Source: Spodoptera frugiperda
Lineage: Eukaryota > Arthropoda > Insecta > Lepidoptera > Noctuidae
Direction: 5' to 3'
DNA: 64,000 nt
NCBI RefSeq assembly: GCF_023101765.2
Contig: NC_064242.1
Span: 8,606,327 to 8,670,326 of the forward strand
Program-made: the position numbers and the translations under genes
Notes under the pieces: generated by a model
The model's input: the letters and a program-made list of their open reading frames with translations, nothing else
Databases searched by the model: none
What the model was told of the DNA's origin: nothing
In this document: in pieces, positions 20,962 through 32,560 of the stretch
Position numbering within the stretch: position 1 is the first letter of the stretch
How the letters are laid out: each line of letters starts with the position of its first letter

Positions 20962-21867
20962 CTGTAAAATCTGTAAAATGGCTGGTTAGATACGTGATGC
21001 TGAAGATTGAGCTGAGTAGCGTGATGTCAAAGAGGCCTCTCCTTATCAGTGAATTGCTCACAATGAAAATAATTGTGTACCACATTATGGTAGACAGTAC
21101 TATGGTAAACCTTCCGAAAATAAGTAACATGTCAAGATAAAAATAAAATGCCAAGTTTTTAAATACATACTGAGGTAGGCATACATTTTACCTCATTAGA
21201 AAATGTTAAAGTTTTTCAGCGGCTCTCTTTACTTTAACTAAATCGGTGTTGCAAGTTTGCAGCGCTATTTTAAAAGGTTCGTGTTCGCGCCAAAAGCAAA
21301 CCCAATTAATGTTTTCTGAAGTGTTTAGTGCTAACAAGTAAGTAGTTGGTTTTATAATGTATAATGTGATATACTAAATAACTATAGTATTATTTAATAA
21401 GTATATTTTTGTTTGGTGTTAATTTAAACCACAAATGATTACTAAGATGGTTTTAGCTTTTCAGTGATTTCTTTAGAAATGCCATGGATTAAGGAACTAA
21501 TGTTTCTGCTTTAAATAAATGTATGTATACTTTATAATTCTATTCTTTATATCCACTATAGTACACACTACACGTATCATAAGATATATGTATGAAAGAT
21601 GAAAGGAAGAAAAAAGAAAACATATAGGTATGTAGTTGTAAATAGTTTATGCTATTATTGTACTACGAGTACACGATATCATTAACCATGTTCTTCTGGC
21701 CAATTACAAGACGTTCACCTCCAATTACATTTCCAAAAATAAAGGAGTTCGTCAACTAAAGAGGAAAAAGAGATTCGCCATCTACAGAACATGACTATCG
21801 CCCCGAGTGTACTAGGTATCTACATCTACTAAAAAAATACCTTCTATAATAGGGATGATGACGGGGT
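20962..21867. other. Gene-free DNA
   Basis: A 21219-21339 segment follows TTTTTCAG and ends at a CAA|GTAAGT donor-like site, with one open frame of about 38 codons. The predicted peptide resembles nothing I know and reaches a stop at the donor. I do not call it an exon. Confidence 0.35.
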
Positions 21868-21979
21868 ATGAAAATTAAAAATCTATTTAATCCGTCAGTT
21901 TTTATTTTGTCATAATATGTAAGCTAATAATACGTAGATAAAACGAATCAAAGTTTAGGAGTGGGAGCAAATACGTCAT
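21868..21979 (+). repeat. Dispersed repeat, copy 2 (partner of 4195-4330)
   Basis: Same-orientation copy; see the first copy for the shared blocks. It is shorter in the middle. Confidence 0.6.
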
Positions 21980-23651
21980 TTCTACGTATAAAACGTACCT
22001 AGCAGTGTAGATTTTTGCCACCATCATGGTATAAAAAAAAATGGGGATGACACTGACAATTAATGTCAAAATTAACGTCAATCCTATACAATTTAGTTTT
22101 CTACTCTCTTTGTAGACAAGCGCTGGCTAGAGACTTAGGTTACTTTATACTTACTAAGAAAATATAAAACAAACCTTAACACACTACCAACATTCGTTAA
22201 ATAAATACAGAGAAACTAGTTTAGCAAAATAGTTAAAGAAAACTTCGGGCCTTGTAAAAACGTTGACGTGTACACGAAGGTAAGCATTTCACTAGAGCTG
22301 AAGGTGAACAACCTTCATGATATACTTATGCCTTTTATGTACAATGATGTCCTACTTTCTTTTAATAGTAACTACGAATATTTGATTGAGTATTGCTTAT
22401 CTCTGGGGAATGAAGCACTCAAAATATTTGTACAATTGAATTCCATTTAAATATGCCCTAAATTATAATTCGGAATGAGATTACGATGAAATATTATAAT
22501 ATTTTTTTGAGGTTGTCAGGTTAGGTTAGGTTTGAGGCGTAATAAATGGAACAGTTATTTTAAAAATAAGACTTCTATTGAGATAAAACGTGGTTAAAGA
22601 AAAACAAATACAAACACTTTGTATTAAGTTTTTTTTTACTTTAGGCAATACCTACATTATGTATTAGTATTGGCGTCAACTATACTTAATTTAAGACATA
22701 GTAGGTACATAATAAATCTGTCAGCAAAAACATATGTATCACATTTTTTTTATGGCAGACATGTTTTATCTCCATTCAAGAATCAACAAAAGACAAATCA
22801 CTGACCAGAATTCAGTAGCAAGCGCTTTATCGTTCCATCTTCATTTGAATCATAATTAAATGATAACTAGCGCCAATGAGCGCGCGCTGTTCAGTCACCA
22901 CACCCACCGACCGCCATCTTGTTTTATGCGCAGGAGCATATTAATTGCTTTATTATGGAGAGGGAAATTTCATTAATATTTATTTAATTTTAGTGCGTTT
23001 TCACCGTAAATGGAATGCTATGTTAGTATTTTTATTGTCTTTCTGGCTCGACATAGGTAGGTAAGGCTTTTACTTAATGCTTAGTTTTACAACAACTACT
23101 TAGTCGAATAATTGTTCTTAAAGTTGTATATTTTGGTTAGTAGGTTTCTAAGCTATGTTAAGCTATATTAATATGTCTCGTTTAAGATATGATTTATTTA
23201 GAATTAACACCAGAAAAGAACCATAGGTATCTATGTATGTGTTTTCGTAACATGAGTAAAGGCACATAAAAATTGACGTCGAAATTACAAAAAGCGAAAA
23301 GAAGGCTAGCAATTATTTTAAACTGTATTTATTTTACAGCTATGAAGAAATATGAACAGAATTGATTTTAAATTGATAGAACATGTAGTAATTGTGCAGA
23401 AACTATTTTAAGGTCCATCATCAAATAAATTGACAGTCATGGTACACAATTTTCTTTGGAATTACTGATGTTTAAATGGAGTGACTTGCTTCCTAAGCTG
23501 TCGTTACATGGTTTAAAAGTATTTTCAAACTAAAGAGTACCAAAGAATTGTATAAAACAGAGGAAGGATTAACTCCAAAAACTAAATCTTTATAATAACT
23601 ATCGTGAAAGTATGTCTGTAAATTAACTAAAAAAAAGTTACATACAATTTA
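21980..23651. other. Gene-free DNA with one GC-rich motif cluster
   Basis: No coding exon was recognised. The only notable part is the 22868-22925 segment, listed separately. Confidence 0.4.
22868..22925 (-). promoter_or_regulatory. Candidate regulatory segment with YY1/Pho-like motif
   Basis: The reverse complement contains CAAGATGGCGGTCGGTGGG, which includes the ATGGC core bound by YY1/Pleiohomeotic-type factors, followed by GCGCGCGC and a CCAAT motif on the opposite strand (GCCAATGAGC). It is GC-rich in an AT-rich setting. No transcription start or gene is evident nearby, so a promoter role is only a possibility. Confidence 0.2.
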
Positions 23652-23850
23652 GTTTTTAACTAATAAACACTCACAATTTACTCAAGTATATTAATGGAGA
23701 AAAGCTCTACTAGTTTCGAGTCACAGAAGGACTCTTCATCATGAGCAGCGTGCGCAGACGCGGCGACGTCGCGTATCCTAGTCAGCCTACTCAGTAAGCT
23801 AGATTTTCTCCATTAATCTACGCGAGTAAACCGTGAGTTTTAATTAAAAC
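23652..23850. mobile_element. MITE-like inverted-repeat element with GC-rich core
   Basis: The left end ACTCACAATTTACTC...TTAATGGAGAAAA and the right end TTTTCTCCATTAA...GAGTAAACCGTGAGT are inverted copies of roughly 40-50 bp. The core contains AGTTTCGAGTCACAGAAGGA, CTCTTCATCATGAGCAG and GCGCAGACGCGGCGACGTCG. No coding capacity. Confidence 0.75.
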
Positions 23851-25339
23851 CTAAATCATTTATAATTACGTAAGTTTTTTAAAAGCTTTTATAATAAAAT
23901 ACTTTTAAATGCTTCCCTTCTTTGTAAATTATATGATGTAAAGCGATTGTAACAAACAAATAAGTAAATTGTCACAAATGTTATTTCTGTCAATTTCAAC
24001 TTAACGCATGGGTGTGTTTCTGTCGAACGTCTTAATAGGGGAGACGTACTCATTTTCCGTTACATGTCCATATTATTTAGGGCAATCAACTTCAAAAAGA
24101 ATAACAGTTGACCTGTTTTTATTAATGACATACTTTTGACTTTGTTTTTCTGGTGTCTTACGATTTTCTGTTATAATTTCGGGTATTGATGGAGCTGTTA
24201 ATTAAATGTGAAGAAGTTAGTGACAGTTTATCGTAGACATTGTTATTTGAATGCTTATTTATTTTGTTTGTTTTTAATATTGAATTATTTAATATATTTT
24301 CTTTGTGTTGTATTTTAAATAAAATCATGATAGAAGATTCATTAAACATTTTTATTAGAGAGGATATCGACCTTTCATTATCCAAAAAGGTACTGATAAC
24401 AGGAAATATGACATCATACAACTTCATTACGCAATACTAAACCCATAATCAAATAAAAAACGACTCAAAACGTTGACCCCGTTGATCAATTTATCATTTT
24501 AAGTACACAATTACAAGTACCATTGTTAGCGCAATCACATCTTTTGAAAGCCAGACATATCCGTATGTTGGCACCACTCACTGTCACCATCACAAATGTC
24601 TGCCTATAAAAGTGGACAAGGCTAATTTACTACACTATCGCAGCTTCGAAACTTGTTCAAGAGGCAAGGCATTATGTCTTTTGTGGGCGGTCCAAGTTGA
24701 TTCTTTAGATATCGTTTCTTATTCCGTGTGTCAAGCGTCGTATTCTGTAATTCTCGAAAGATTCAAGTCGTGGCAAAATGAATAATGAATTCATTGTGTT
24801 TGATGTTTGTCAAAGAAGCCCCATGAATGTTATCGTTTCCTGGTAGCGTCATGTTAAATGTGGAAATTGACATTGATTGTCTTTATAATTAGATATTTCT
24901 GCACATATGTAATTATATTTTATTTACATTATGATAATTAATTAGACAGCCTTGCCTAAAAGGTTTCTCAGTCTACTGATACTAAAAGATGTAGGTATTG
25001 TACAAATATTGGCACAGTCTATCTTGTTACCTTTTTAATATCAATATCATAATCATGTACATGTACAATTCAAATGAAACTGTAGACCACAGAATTGTGT
25101 AGCGGTACGTAGTGAAATGGCTCTAAATAATAAACAGCTCAGCTATCGGCAATCCGTCTGTACCTGGCTCACAACACAATGTTAAATTCTGCTTGCTTCA
25201 TACTCCGTTTCAAAATTCCACGTGGTTGGGTCTAGTCCAAATAATTTTCTGCCTAAAACGAATAGAAATCGTCATCTATTTAGCATTGTTCTCGTGAAAC
25301 TTACCTATGTCTTACACGCTATAGTTGATGATGATGGAC
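23851..25339. other. AT-rich gene-free DNA
   Basis: No coding exon was recognised. Overlapping open frames on both strands at 24158-24440 are AT-driven. A TATAAAAG at about 24605 has no convincing initiator or downstream gene. Confidence 0.4.
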
Positions 25340-25606
25340 TATTCAAACGGCGAGCAAGGGTAGCTCGCCACCCGACCAGAAAAAGACGCGTGCTCACGGA
25401 GCGTCGCGTTCCACACACGCCTCAAAGAGGCATCAGACAACTACAGATAGTGCCCAGTAGTGCTGATACCTAACCTGCGGACTACCTAGCGGGTTTACTG
25501 GGGCTTTGTCTGGAAAAGCAGGAGTAGGAACGGGGTAATTTTTAGTCAGTAAGAGTCTGACATTCCCTCTTGCCTTATCTAAGGCGGGAGAAGCAACTAG
25601 ATGATT
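25340..25606 (+). repeat. Family A repeat with longer 5' extension
   Basis: Family A blocks at 25470-25606 (ACTACCTAGCGGGTTTACTG, AGCAGGAGTAGGAACGGGG, TTAGTCAGTAAGAGTCTGAC) are preceded by a GC-rich segment with GCGAGCAAGGGTAGCTCGC, AAAAAGACGCGTGCTCACGG and CAGATAGTGCCCAGTAGTGC. The same composition runs through both, so the extension is probably part of the same element. That hints that family A is the 3' part of something larger. Confidence 0.7.
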
Positions 25607-27359
25607 TTACCACCATACAACACAAATATGTCTTAGTTGGCAAAAAGGCGAATTTCTTACAAAATCATTTTGTAAAGTTTCGGAATAAAACTGGCAATGT
25701 TTATTCACTTTTGTATCCCAAACATGGCGATCATATTCGACAGCATTCTTGTACCATTACAGAAATCATTTCATTTCAATTTGTTTACCATATTCCTTCT
25801 TTTATTTACTTGTTTATATGTATCGTAATCTCAGACTACCAAGGAAGATATGAAATACTTGTTCGATATCAAGGAATATTCTATTACAATAAGCAGTCCA
25901 CTCAGGTTATGTGTACCCTTTTTTGGAGTCTTTTATGAAACAGCCATGTTGGCTGTTTTGTTATTGTCAATCTGGTTCACTCAATGCTTGTTAACTTTGT
26001 ACTTTATGAAGAAAACCACTGTGTTTTTGGTAAAAATGAGTGCCGTAGCTAAGACATTATGCACGAAGATATATTTCATGGTTTTATATGATGTTAGGAA
26101 ACCAGGATAAAGATTAACACCGTTCCAAATAATCCCAAATAAGAATAAATGGACGTTCCAACCTCTTCGTTTATTCACCTCACTCTTGCAGTGCTTTAGT
26201 GCTCATTAATTCTACAAGGGCTTATAAACACATTTTCACAAGATTTTACATGTCGAAGGCTTAACTAAATAAACCTATTTTATATACCATTCTTATCAAG
26301 ACGATCGCTGACTCCTTTTATCGCCGTTTTATTTCAGAATACTGTTTTAGGGCCGTCCCTATGTGACGCGTCTATTTTTATTGGGCAACTCTAATGGATT
26401 TTAGTAACATGATCCTTAATTTCTATTTTGTTTTTTACCGTACTGTGTTCTTAAAATGCTGTACCGCACACGATTTTAATTTTAACTTATCTATAGGGTG
26501 ATAAAATGTTGACATCTTTGTAGATTGTTTTTTGCTGTGCCAAACATTTATGGTCGACATTCTTGTCTGCTTTTTATGGTTTAAAATTCAAACATACATT
26601 GTAAAATTAACTCATGTGAACAACATTGTTATAGCTTACTATATTATTCAGAATTTTATGATGGAACTTTAGAAAGTTGTGTTTTTAATTGGAAATTAGA
26701 AAATATTACATTTATCTTATGAATTCCTTTTAATGTTGTTTTTGTCTTTAAATAACTAACATAGGTTAAGTGTTTTTGATAATAGATGTTTGTAATCTGA
26801 AATAAATTAATTTAATTAAATTTAAACAAATTATATAATTATCTAAACCTTTTTTTAATAACACTCAAAATGGCAGACAAAGAGACTATGGTTGAAGCAA
26901 TTACAAAAAAAAAAAATACCTTTCAATAAACCTAACGACTGAATAATACACAATCAAAAACCACTTCCAAATAATCATATGCCCAAATCAATCAGTTCAA
27001 AAGTTAACATCAATAAAACAAACAAGCGTTAAGCTGTAAGTTGTCAGCCAAGTGATGAATAAGCGAACATTTATTAAAGATTCTCATTTCACTGAACACG
27101 CACCCAATTCTGAAGCAGTAGGTGGCAAAAGTAATTGAGTATTGTCTTCTGAAGACGTAGGAGGTATTGAATGCAGCGATGATTTTATTTGACGAATAAA
27201 CCTTTGTGTTATTAATAGTTTTTGTGATTTGTGTAGGTAATGCTTTTGTTAGTGTGTGATTAGCTTGTTAGTCAGTTTGTTGGTTGATGGTGATCTGGTA
27301 TCCGATTGTATTTGAGTATTAGTTTTTCAATTATATGCTTTATATTTTCGCTTTAGAAT
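25607..27359. other. Gene-free DNA
   Basis: Two open frames at 25570-26110 overlap each other and run out of the family A repeat; neither has a recognisable domain. The rest is AT-rich with no assigned feature. Confidence 0.4.
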
Positions 27360-27598
27360 GAATGGGCGGGCTCGACCGAAGTGATACCACGGCGTCACAG
27401 AAAACTGAACGTGAAACAACGCCTGTGTAGTGTTTCGTTGTGTGAGTGAGGTTATTGGAGGCCTAATTACCCTCAACAATACCCAATCTTTCTAATCCCA
27501 CTTGTAACGCCTCTGGTATTTCGGGTGTCCACGGGCGGTGACGATTGCTTACCATTAGGTGATCCATCTGCTCGCTTGCCCAGCTTCTACCATAAAAA
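27360..27598 (+). repeat. Family B repeat
   Basis: Blocks: ATGGGCGGGCTCGACCGAAG, GTGATACCACGGCGTCACAG, GAGTGAGGTTATTGGAGGCC, CCACGGGCGGTGACGATTGC, TAGGTGATCCATCTGCTCG, followed by ACCATAAAAAA. It lacks the middle GGCCGGCAACGC block. Confidence 0.8.
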
Positions 27599-28470
27599 AA
27601 ACTGTCTGGTATGACATTTTACTCTACATTTATCCGTACATATTGTGGTATTGAGTATGTTAACCGTTTTTTATTCCATCCAGACGAAATTGTGGTATGA
27701 TTATAGAATGTTATAAATAATATTTTAAATAAAAACCTTTCCTCGGAACAATGACATTGATCCTCTTTTTATTCCGTTGATGAACAACGTTACTCAACTA
27801 AATTTAGAAACAACCCAAAACAATATAATAGGATACTTATTTTTGAAATTTTAATGCTCACAGTAAATCACCGTTTTATTTATAGCTGACGCTTAATTAA
27901 TTGAAATCCAAAGAGTAACTAGACACTAAAACATTTTATCCTTTGTTAACTAAACCAAATGAATCACGAAATCAGATGTTCGAAAACTAACATTAATTCC
28001 GGATGTTTTTCTTTTAATCTCTTTTTTCTTGGCTTAATGTCTTAGAGAGTTTCTTATGTCTTGTCTTGACGTAAATGCGACTTAGGAATTCTTATTTACT
28101 TGTCTAAATAATGAGGACTTAGCTTCCTTAACAAACTAGCTCTCCCTTTCAGACGCACGTAAATAAATGAATTCGCTTCATTATTTTCTGTACGCATTGT
28201 AATCGGATATTCTTTTTGGTTTCGTATTACTGTGTCATTTTTATCTGTTCGTTACTTTTACTCGTTTTGTTCTTTGTATCTCGGATTAATGGGACATGAA
28301 TGAATAATGCTGATTTACGAGATTTTCTAGTTGTAGGTAGTAGATTTGAGTTTTAATGGTGGTGATGGTGGTAAGAAAATGGATGGTGTGTAGATTTTTT
28401 TACCTAAGAAAGAAAATAGGTTTGTTTCCAATAATCAAAATGTGGATATTGTCTGCTTTTTTTATAAATG
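27599..28470. other. Gene-free DNA
   Basis: No coding exon or repeat was recognised. Confidence 0.4.
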
Positions 28471-28651
28471 TTGCCCCGCCCTATCACTAAGACTTCTGTG
28501 TCGTGGGTGCGTTTACAATAAATACATAACACTCAGACCCAAAACAACTATTTGTGGATAACAGGAATAGTTGCTCCGTGTGGGTATCGAACCCGCTACA
28601 GCAGTTGCACGGCATGTGGTTGCCCAGCTACCGCATCAACCAGTGCAGTGA
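28471..28651 (-). repeat. tRNA-derived SINE, family C, minus strand
   Basis: Plus strand: TTGCCCCGCCCTATCACTAA, TGTGTCGTGGGTGCGTTTAC, ACACTCAGACCCAAAACAAC, GTTGCTCCGTGTGGGTATCG, AACCCGCTAC, CATGTGGTTGCCCAGC. The reverse complement gives the B-box GGGTTCGATACC. Confidence 0.85.
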
Positions 28652-31600
28652 AATATTTTGTCTACCTCATAAGAAAATATAACATGTGCCTCATATCTAA
28701 TACAGATTTCATTATCTTCTATGATTACAAAACTCTGTTTTAATTCACAGAACTCCGCAGTAATTGTCGTTAACGTGAGGATAAATAGAGGGTTGCGATA
28801 ACCGACCTTACCACATAAATTATAGACAGTCGGCTCATGAACCGCCATCCATCTTTGTTACAATTGTTCCGAAGGCTCCGTGAATTAATTATGATTTTAA
28901 TCATCCTTATCAAACATTATTATGTACTCGTTTGAAATAATTAACTTTGTAAAATACCGTCTGACAACTCGTCTCTATTTATTCCCTTTAATGAAGCAGA
29001 ACTTTTACTATAACCCTTAAATGCTGCACTAAGGGTACAATACTCCCACAATACAATTTACGTTGATCGCGTATACATTTATTATTTAACCTTGCCATAT
29101 CTACTACAAGATTAAACGGCGACTTGTGCGAAGATTAAATCCAGGATTTTATTCCCATATTACCGTACATTTCCACCCCGCAGTTGAGGCAGAAAACTCG
29201 AGTATTCATTGCGGGTAGCCAAGCTATGTCGGCGAGGGTTGACGAAGCAGCGTTTGCTGGTTAGCCTCAAACGTGTGCGAAGGTAAAGAAATTTAATTCA
29301 TATTTATTTAATATTAAAATTAATTTCAAATGTTTGAAATTTATTTTTGTGAAAATATATTTATGAAACAACAAAAATCCTTATTAAAATTGCAAGTCAA
29401 ATTGCTTTCAGTTTAACGTTAAGATGAAATTATATTTTAATATCGGATTCGACGTCCAATGTGACTATATGTCGCCTGGTACGCTTACGCATTAGAAAAA
29501 TATCAGCGTATTTTTCTTTCGTTTCCTTATTTTTACAAACGCACATTTGTTTACCATCCATTGCCAAATAAAAGGTAGCTAATGCTTCGACAACCCTGCG
29601 AACTGTAAACCAAGATTTATATGGAGGTCGTGGTTATTTATACTCACCAGCCTTATTTTTATACCCCGTGTGATATTTTTAATGAGGCAACTGAATAGCA
29701 CTGCTGCACCTTTTATTAACTTTTAAAAGCATTAGTCGTGCCCAAATAGTGGGAATTCACTAAAAGTTATATCTCGTGTCCATTTGTTTATAGTTTTCGT
29801 ATAATAAAAGTGATTTTACTTAGGATTCCACGGCTGTTGTTATATTCTATTAGTGTTCAGTCAAACTTTACAGTGGAAATTAATGGCGGTGGAATGTTTA
29901 AATGGTTTTCTGGGAACATAATTTCAGTTGTGTGATTACCACATTTAAAGCTCGTAATTTATTTTTGAATAATTCTTGTAATAAAAATTAAAACACTATT
30001 TAACTACCGTTCATGAAAAAGGAATCTTTATATAATTTTTTAAACAATCATTCATCTTTTTTCGTTGCTACACCAACCTCTAAAGGTATGTCAAGTTTTA
30101 TTCTCCAGTAAAAAATATTATCCACTAACCAAAACATGAACGTTTCTTTAGGAAAATAATAACATTTTCTGTATAATGAATCTAATTTTATGTAAAGAAA
30201 TTCCTAACCCCTATTTGTTTAAACATAATTTGGGCCGATGAGTTCATAATTGGGCCTCACATGGACCGGTATGCAAATGTAGCAATTAGGTTAATAAAGA
30301 TCCCGGTAACCTGCTGGTATAAAGATGGCTTAACTAATTTGAACGCGCACTCGCGTTTACAGGTTAAGATTTTTGTTTGCACGCGATCTTGAGTTGTGAA
30401 TAAATTTATGGAGATAATGAAGACGCCATGTTTAATTATGATGGTGTGGTTATGATGATTTTTTTTAATTGTTTATGAGTATTGTGATGATATGTTTGTC
30501 ACGTGTTTCATTTTCTTTTAGTTACTTACATAAGTGTGTAAAGTATACCTGTGAGTATACTTAACACACTTATGTTTATGTATGATATCTATCATAATCA
30601 TAATAATTAATGCATCCTTGAAATAAAAAAGACGTTGCGTAAGTTCATGCTAAATAATAACATCCCACAAAGACAGCTCATTCGTATTTTCTTTTTATTT
30701 TGTCAGGAAGAAAAATGTTGATGTGAAAATTATTTATTTTTGAAATTTCCGTTGTAGTCAGGGTGGCATTGCACTCCGCAAATTTTGGCAAAACTTCAAA
30801 CTGTGAAGGGTAAAAATTTGAAGCATTGCAACTGTACATGTTTACTATTCTTCCAGTAATTCAACGTCAAAATAAAACAGAAAATCGTCACATAGATGGA
30901 ACAAACTTTGACGACAACTAAGCAAATAAAGTTCAAGACTTAACGAATTTCCTAAAACTGATTAAACGTTTTTGTTTGTACTGCTCGCATCGAAGCAAAG
31001 AGAAGCGAACCGTTTAAAAGTTGATGCAGCAACGTACCTCCGTGGCGCATCTCTATATTTCACTCAAGTTTAACGATCTAAATATTTGATGAAACCGACA
31101 AGATCAAATGAAATAGCAACAGCATATGAAGGGCTGCCTACTTATAACAAGGGCTCTTGAATCAGAATATAAATGTGATCAATAGATAGGATTAATTCAA
31201 TATGTATTTGGATTACATCTTGAACAACTCAAATAACTTGACGTACCGATTCTTGTTGAGTAACAATAGTTTGGTATTAGGGAGTGTCTTGTCTAGTTTC
31301 AAGATGAACGTGATTCTCAAGTACGGTATGAGAAGGAATATGAGGATTCACCCTATTTTATTGTTGTCAAACATACCTTGGTGGTCTTGTATATGCAGCT
31401 ATAAATTTCATTATAATAATTGAAAGATATCGAAACGTCTATTGGTGTCTCTAAAACGTAAACGTGTTTAAAATACATTAGCAATTACAAATTCGTGTAC
31501 AAAACAACAAACAGAATAAAACTATGTATTGTATAACATGTCGTTATTAGTTTCACAATGACGACCTACTTAATAAATATTGGAAATCTGTCTCATATCC

Positions 31601-32445
31601 TATATTTGTTAAAACTTGAATCAAAGCTCGCAAGACGGCGCAAAAAAGAGACGAATAAAGGCGTCTCGCTATCCAATATTCTCTTTCGAAATATTTGAAC
31701 TGTAAGCAAGTCCGTTATCAATATTCATAAGCAAAAGACGGTATCTTAGGGTTGCAATAAACAAAACCGGGTGAACTGAAGCAAAGTAACCGTTCCAAGG
31801 AGCTCTTACTTGCCGCTAGCTCATAAATTTCAGTTTGCAACTTGCACCGACTAACATTCGATCAATAAGTGTTTTGTATGGGTTCTATATTTGCAAGCTA
31901 ATACGCCACATCAAAACTTCCATGCTTGCCTTCCCAGCCAATATTTACCTACTCACGTCACGAGGCGGGTAGAACATTTCTAAAGAGTATAAACACCATA
32001 AAGTAGTAGCTTCTGTAATGGATTTACGCACTTATTGCATGCGATATAAGTGGTTAATTTGTGTGTATTAACATTTTACTTATACAGCATTAGTTGTGGC
32101 AATTTTTGTTGCACCGCACCGTTGCCGGTTTGATAGGGTCTCGTGTTACAAAAGCTAAATCAGATCATGTAGCAAGGAAATTATGTTATTATTTCAAAGG
32201 CTTCAATATTGGCTGGTGTTATTATTTGTTACGTTACTAGTTTACTGGGTGAAGGTCACCGCTATTGTTATTTGGTAGCGTATTTACAGTTCCAAATGAC
32301 AATGACCGTTTTTGAATAAACATTGTTTCACGGTTTCGATTAAGTCTGTGTTAAATCGTGACTGTTGGACATGAGGTTTGGTTTCTGAGTCGAGCGGTAT
32401 TAATAAAGTTTAGTTGTGTGTTAATTTCACAGTTCATAGTTTTTA
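28652..32445. other. Gene-free DNA with one GC-rich island and a short hairpin
   Basis: A GC-rich exon-like island occurs at about 29160-29280 (see findings) and a perfect-type hairpin at 30528-30575. No coding exon could be confirmed. Several moderately GC-rich patches, such as 31620-31860, could be conserved non-coding DNA, but sequence alone does not show this. Confidence 0.35.
30528..30575. repeat. Short hairpin
   Basis: ACATAAGTGTGTAAAGTATA and its inverted copy pair around the centre CCTGTGAG, with one mismatch or gap in a stem of roughly 20 bp. No mobile-element hallmarks beyond the palindrome. Confidence 0.8.
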
Positions 32446-32560
32446 TATGTATTTTCTCCATCAGTCAAAGTTCCAAATTTCATCCCGGTCACTTCAGGCG
32501 TTTGACGTGACGTGTAACAAACATACAAACTAACAAACATTCGCATTTATAATATTAGTG
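32446..32560 (+). repeat. RTE/SINE-type 3' tail
   Basis: TCCAAATTTCATCCCGGTCA, ACAAACATACAAACTAAC and ATTCGCATTTATAATATTAG recur at 39455-39555 in the same order. The TTCGCATTTATAATATTAGT ending is a familiar 3' terminus of abundant lepidopteran retroposons; the exact class is uncertain. Confidence 0.65.

Noticed and set aside
21219..21339. Exon between TTTTTCAG and CAA|GTAAGT with a short open frame
   Set aside because: The frame stops at the donor, the peptide resembles nothing known, and similar chance pairs are expected in 64 kb.
22510..22545. Telomeric-type (TTAGG)n tract
   Set aside because: Only two to three GGTTA units occur; too short to be more than chance or an AGGTTAGGTT-type scatter common in insects.
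24600..24660. TATA-type core promoter (TATAAAAG near 24605)
   Set aside because: No initiator match at the expected distance and no downstream gene.
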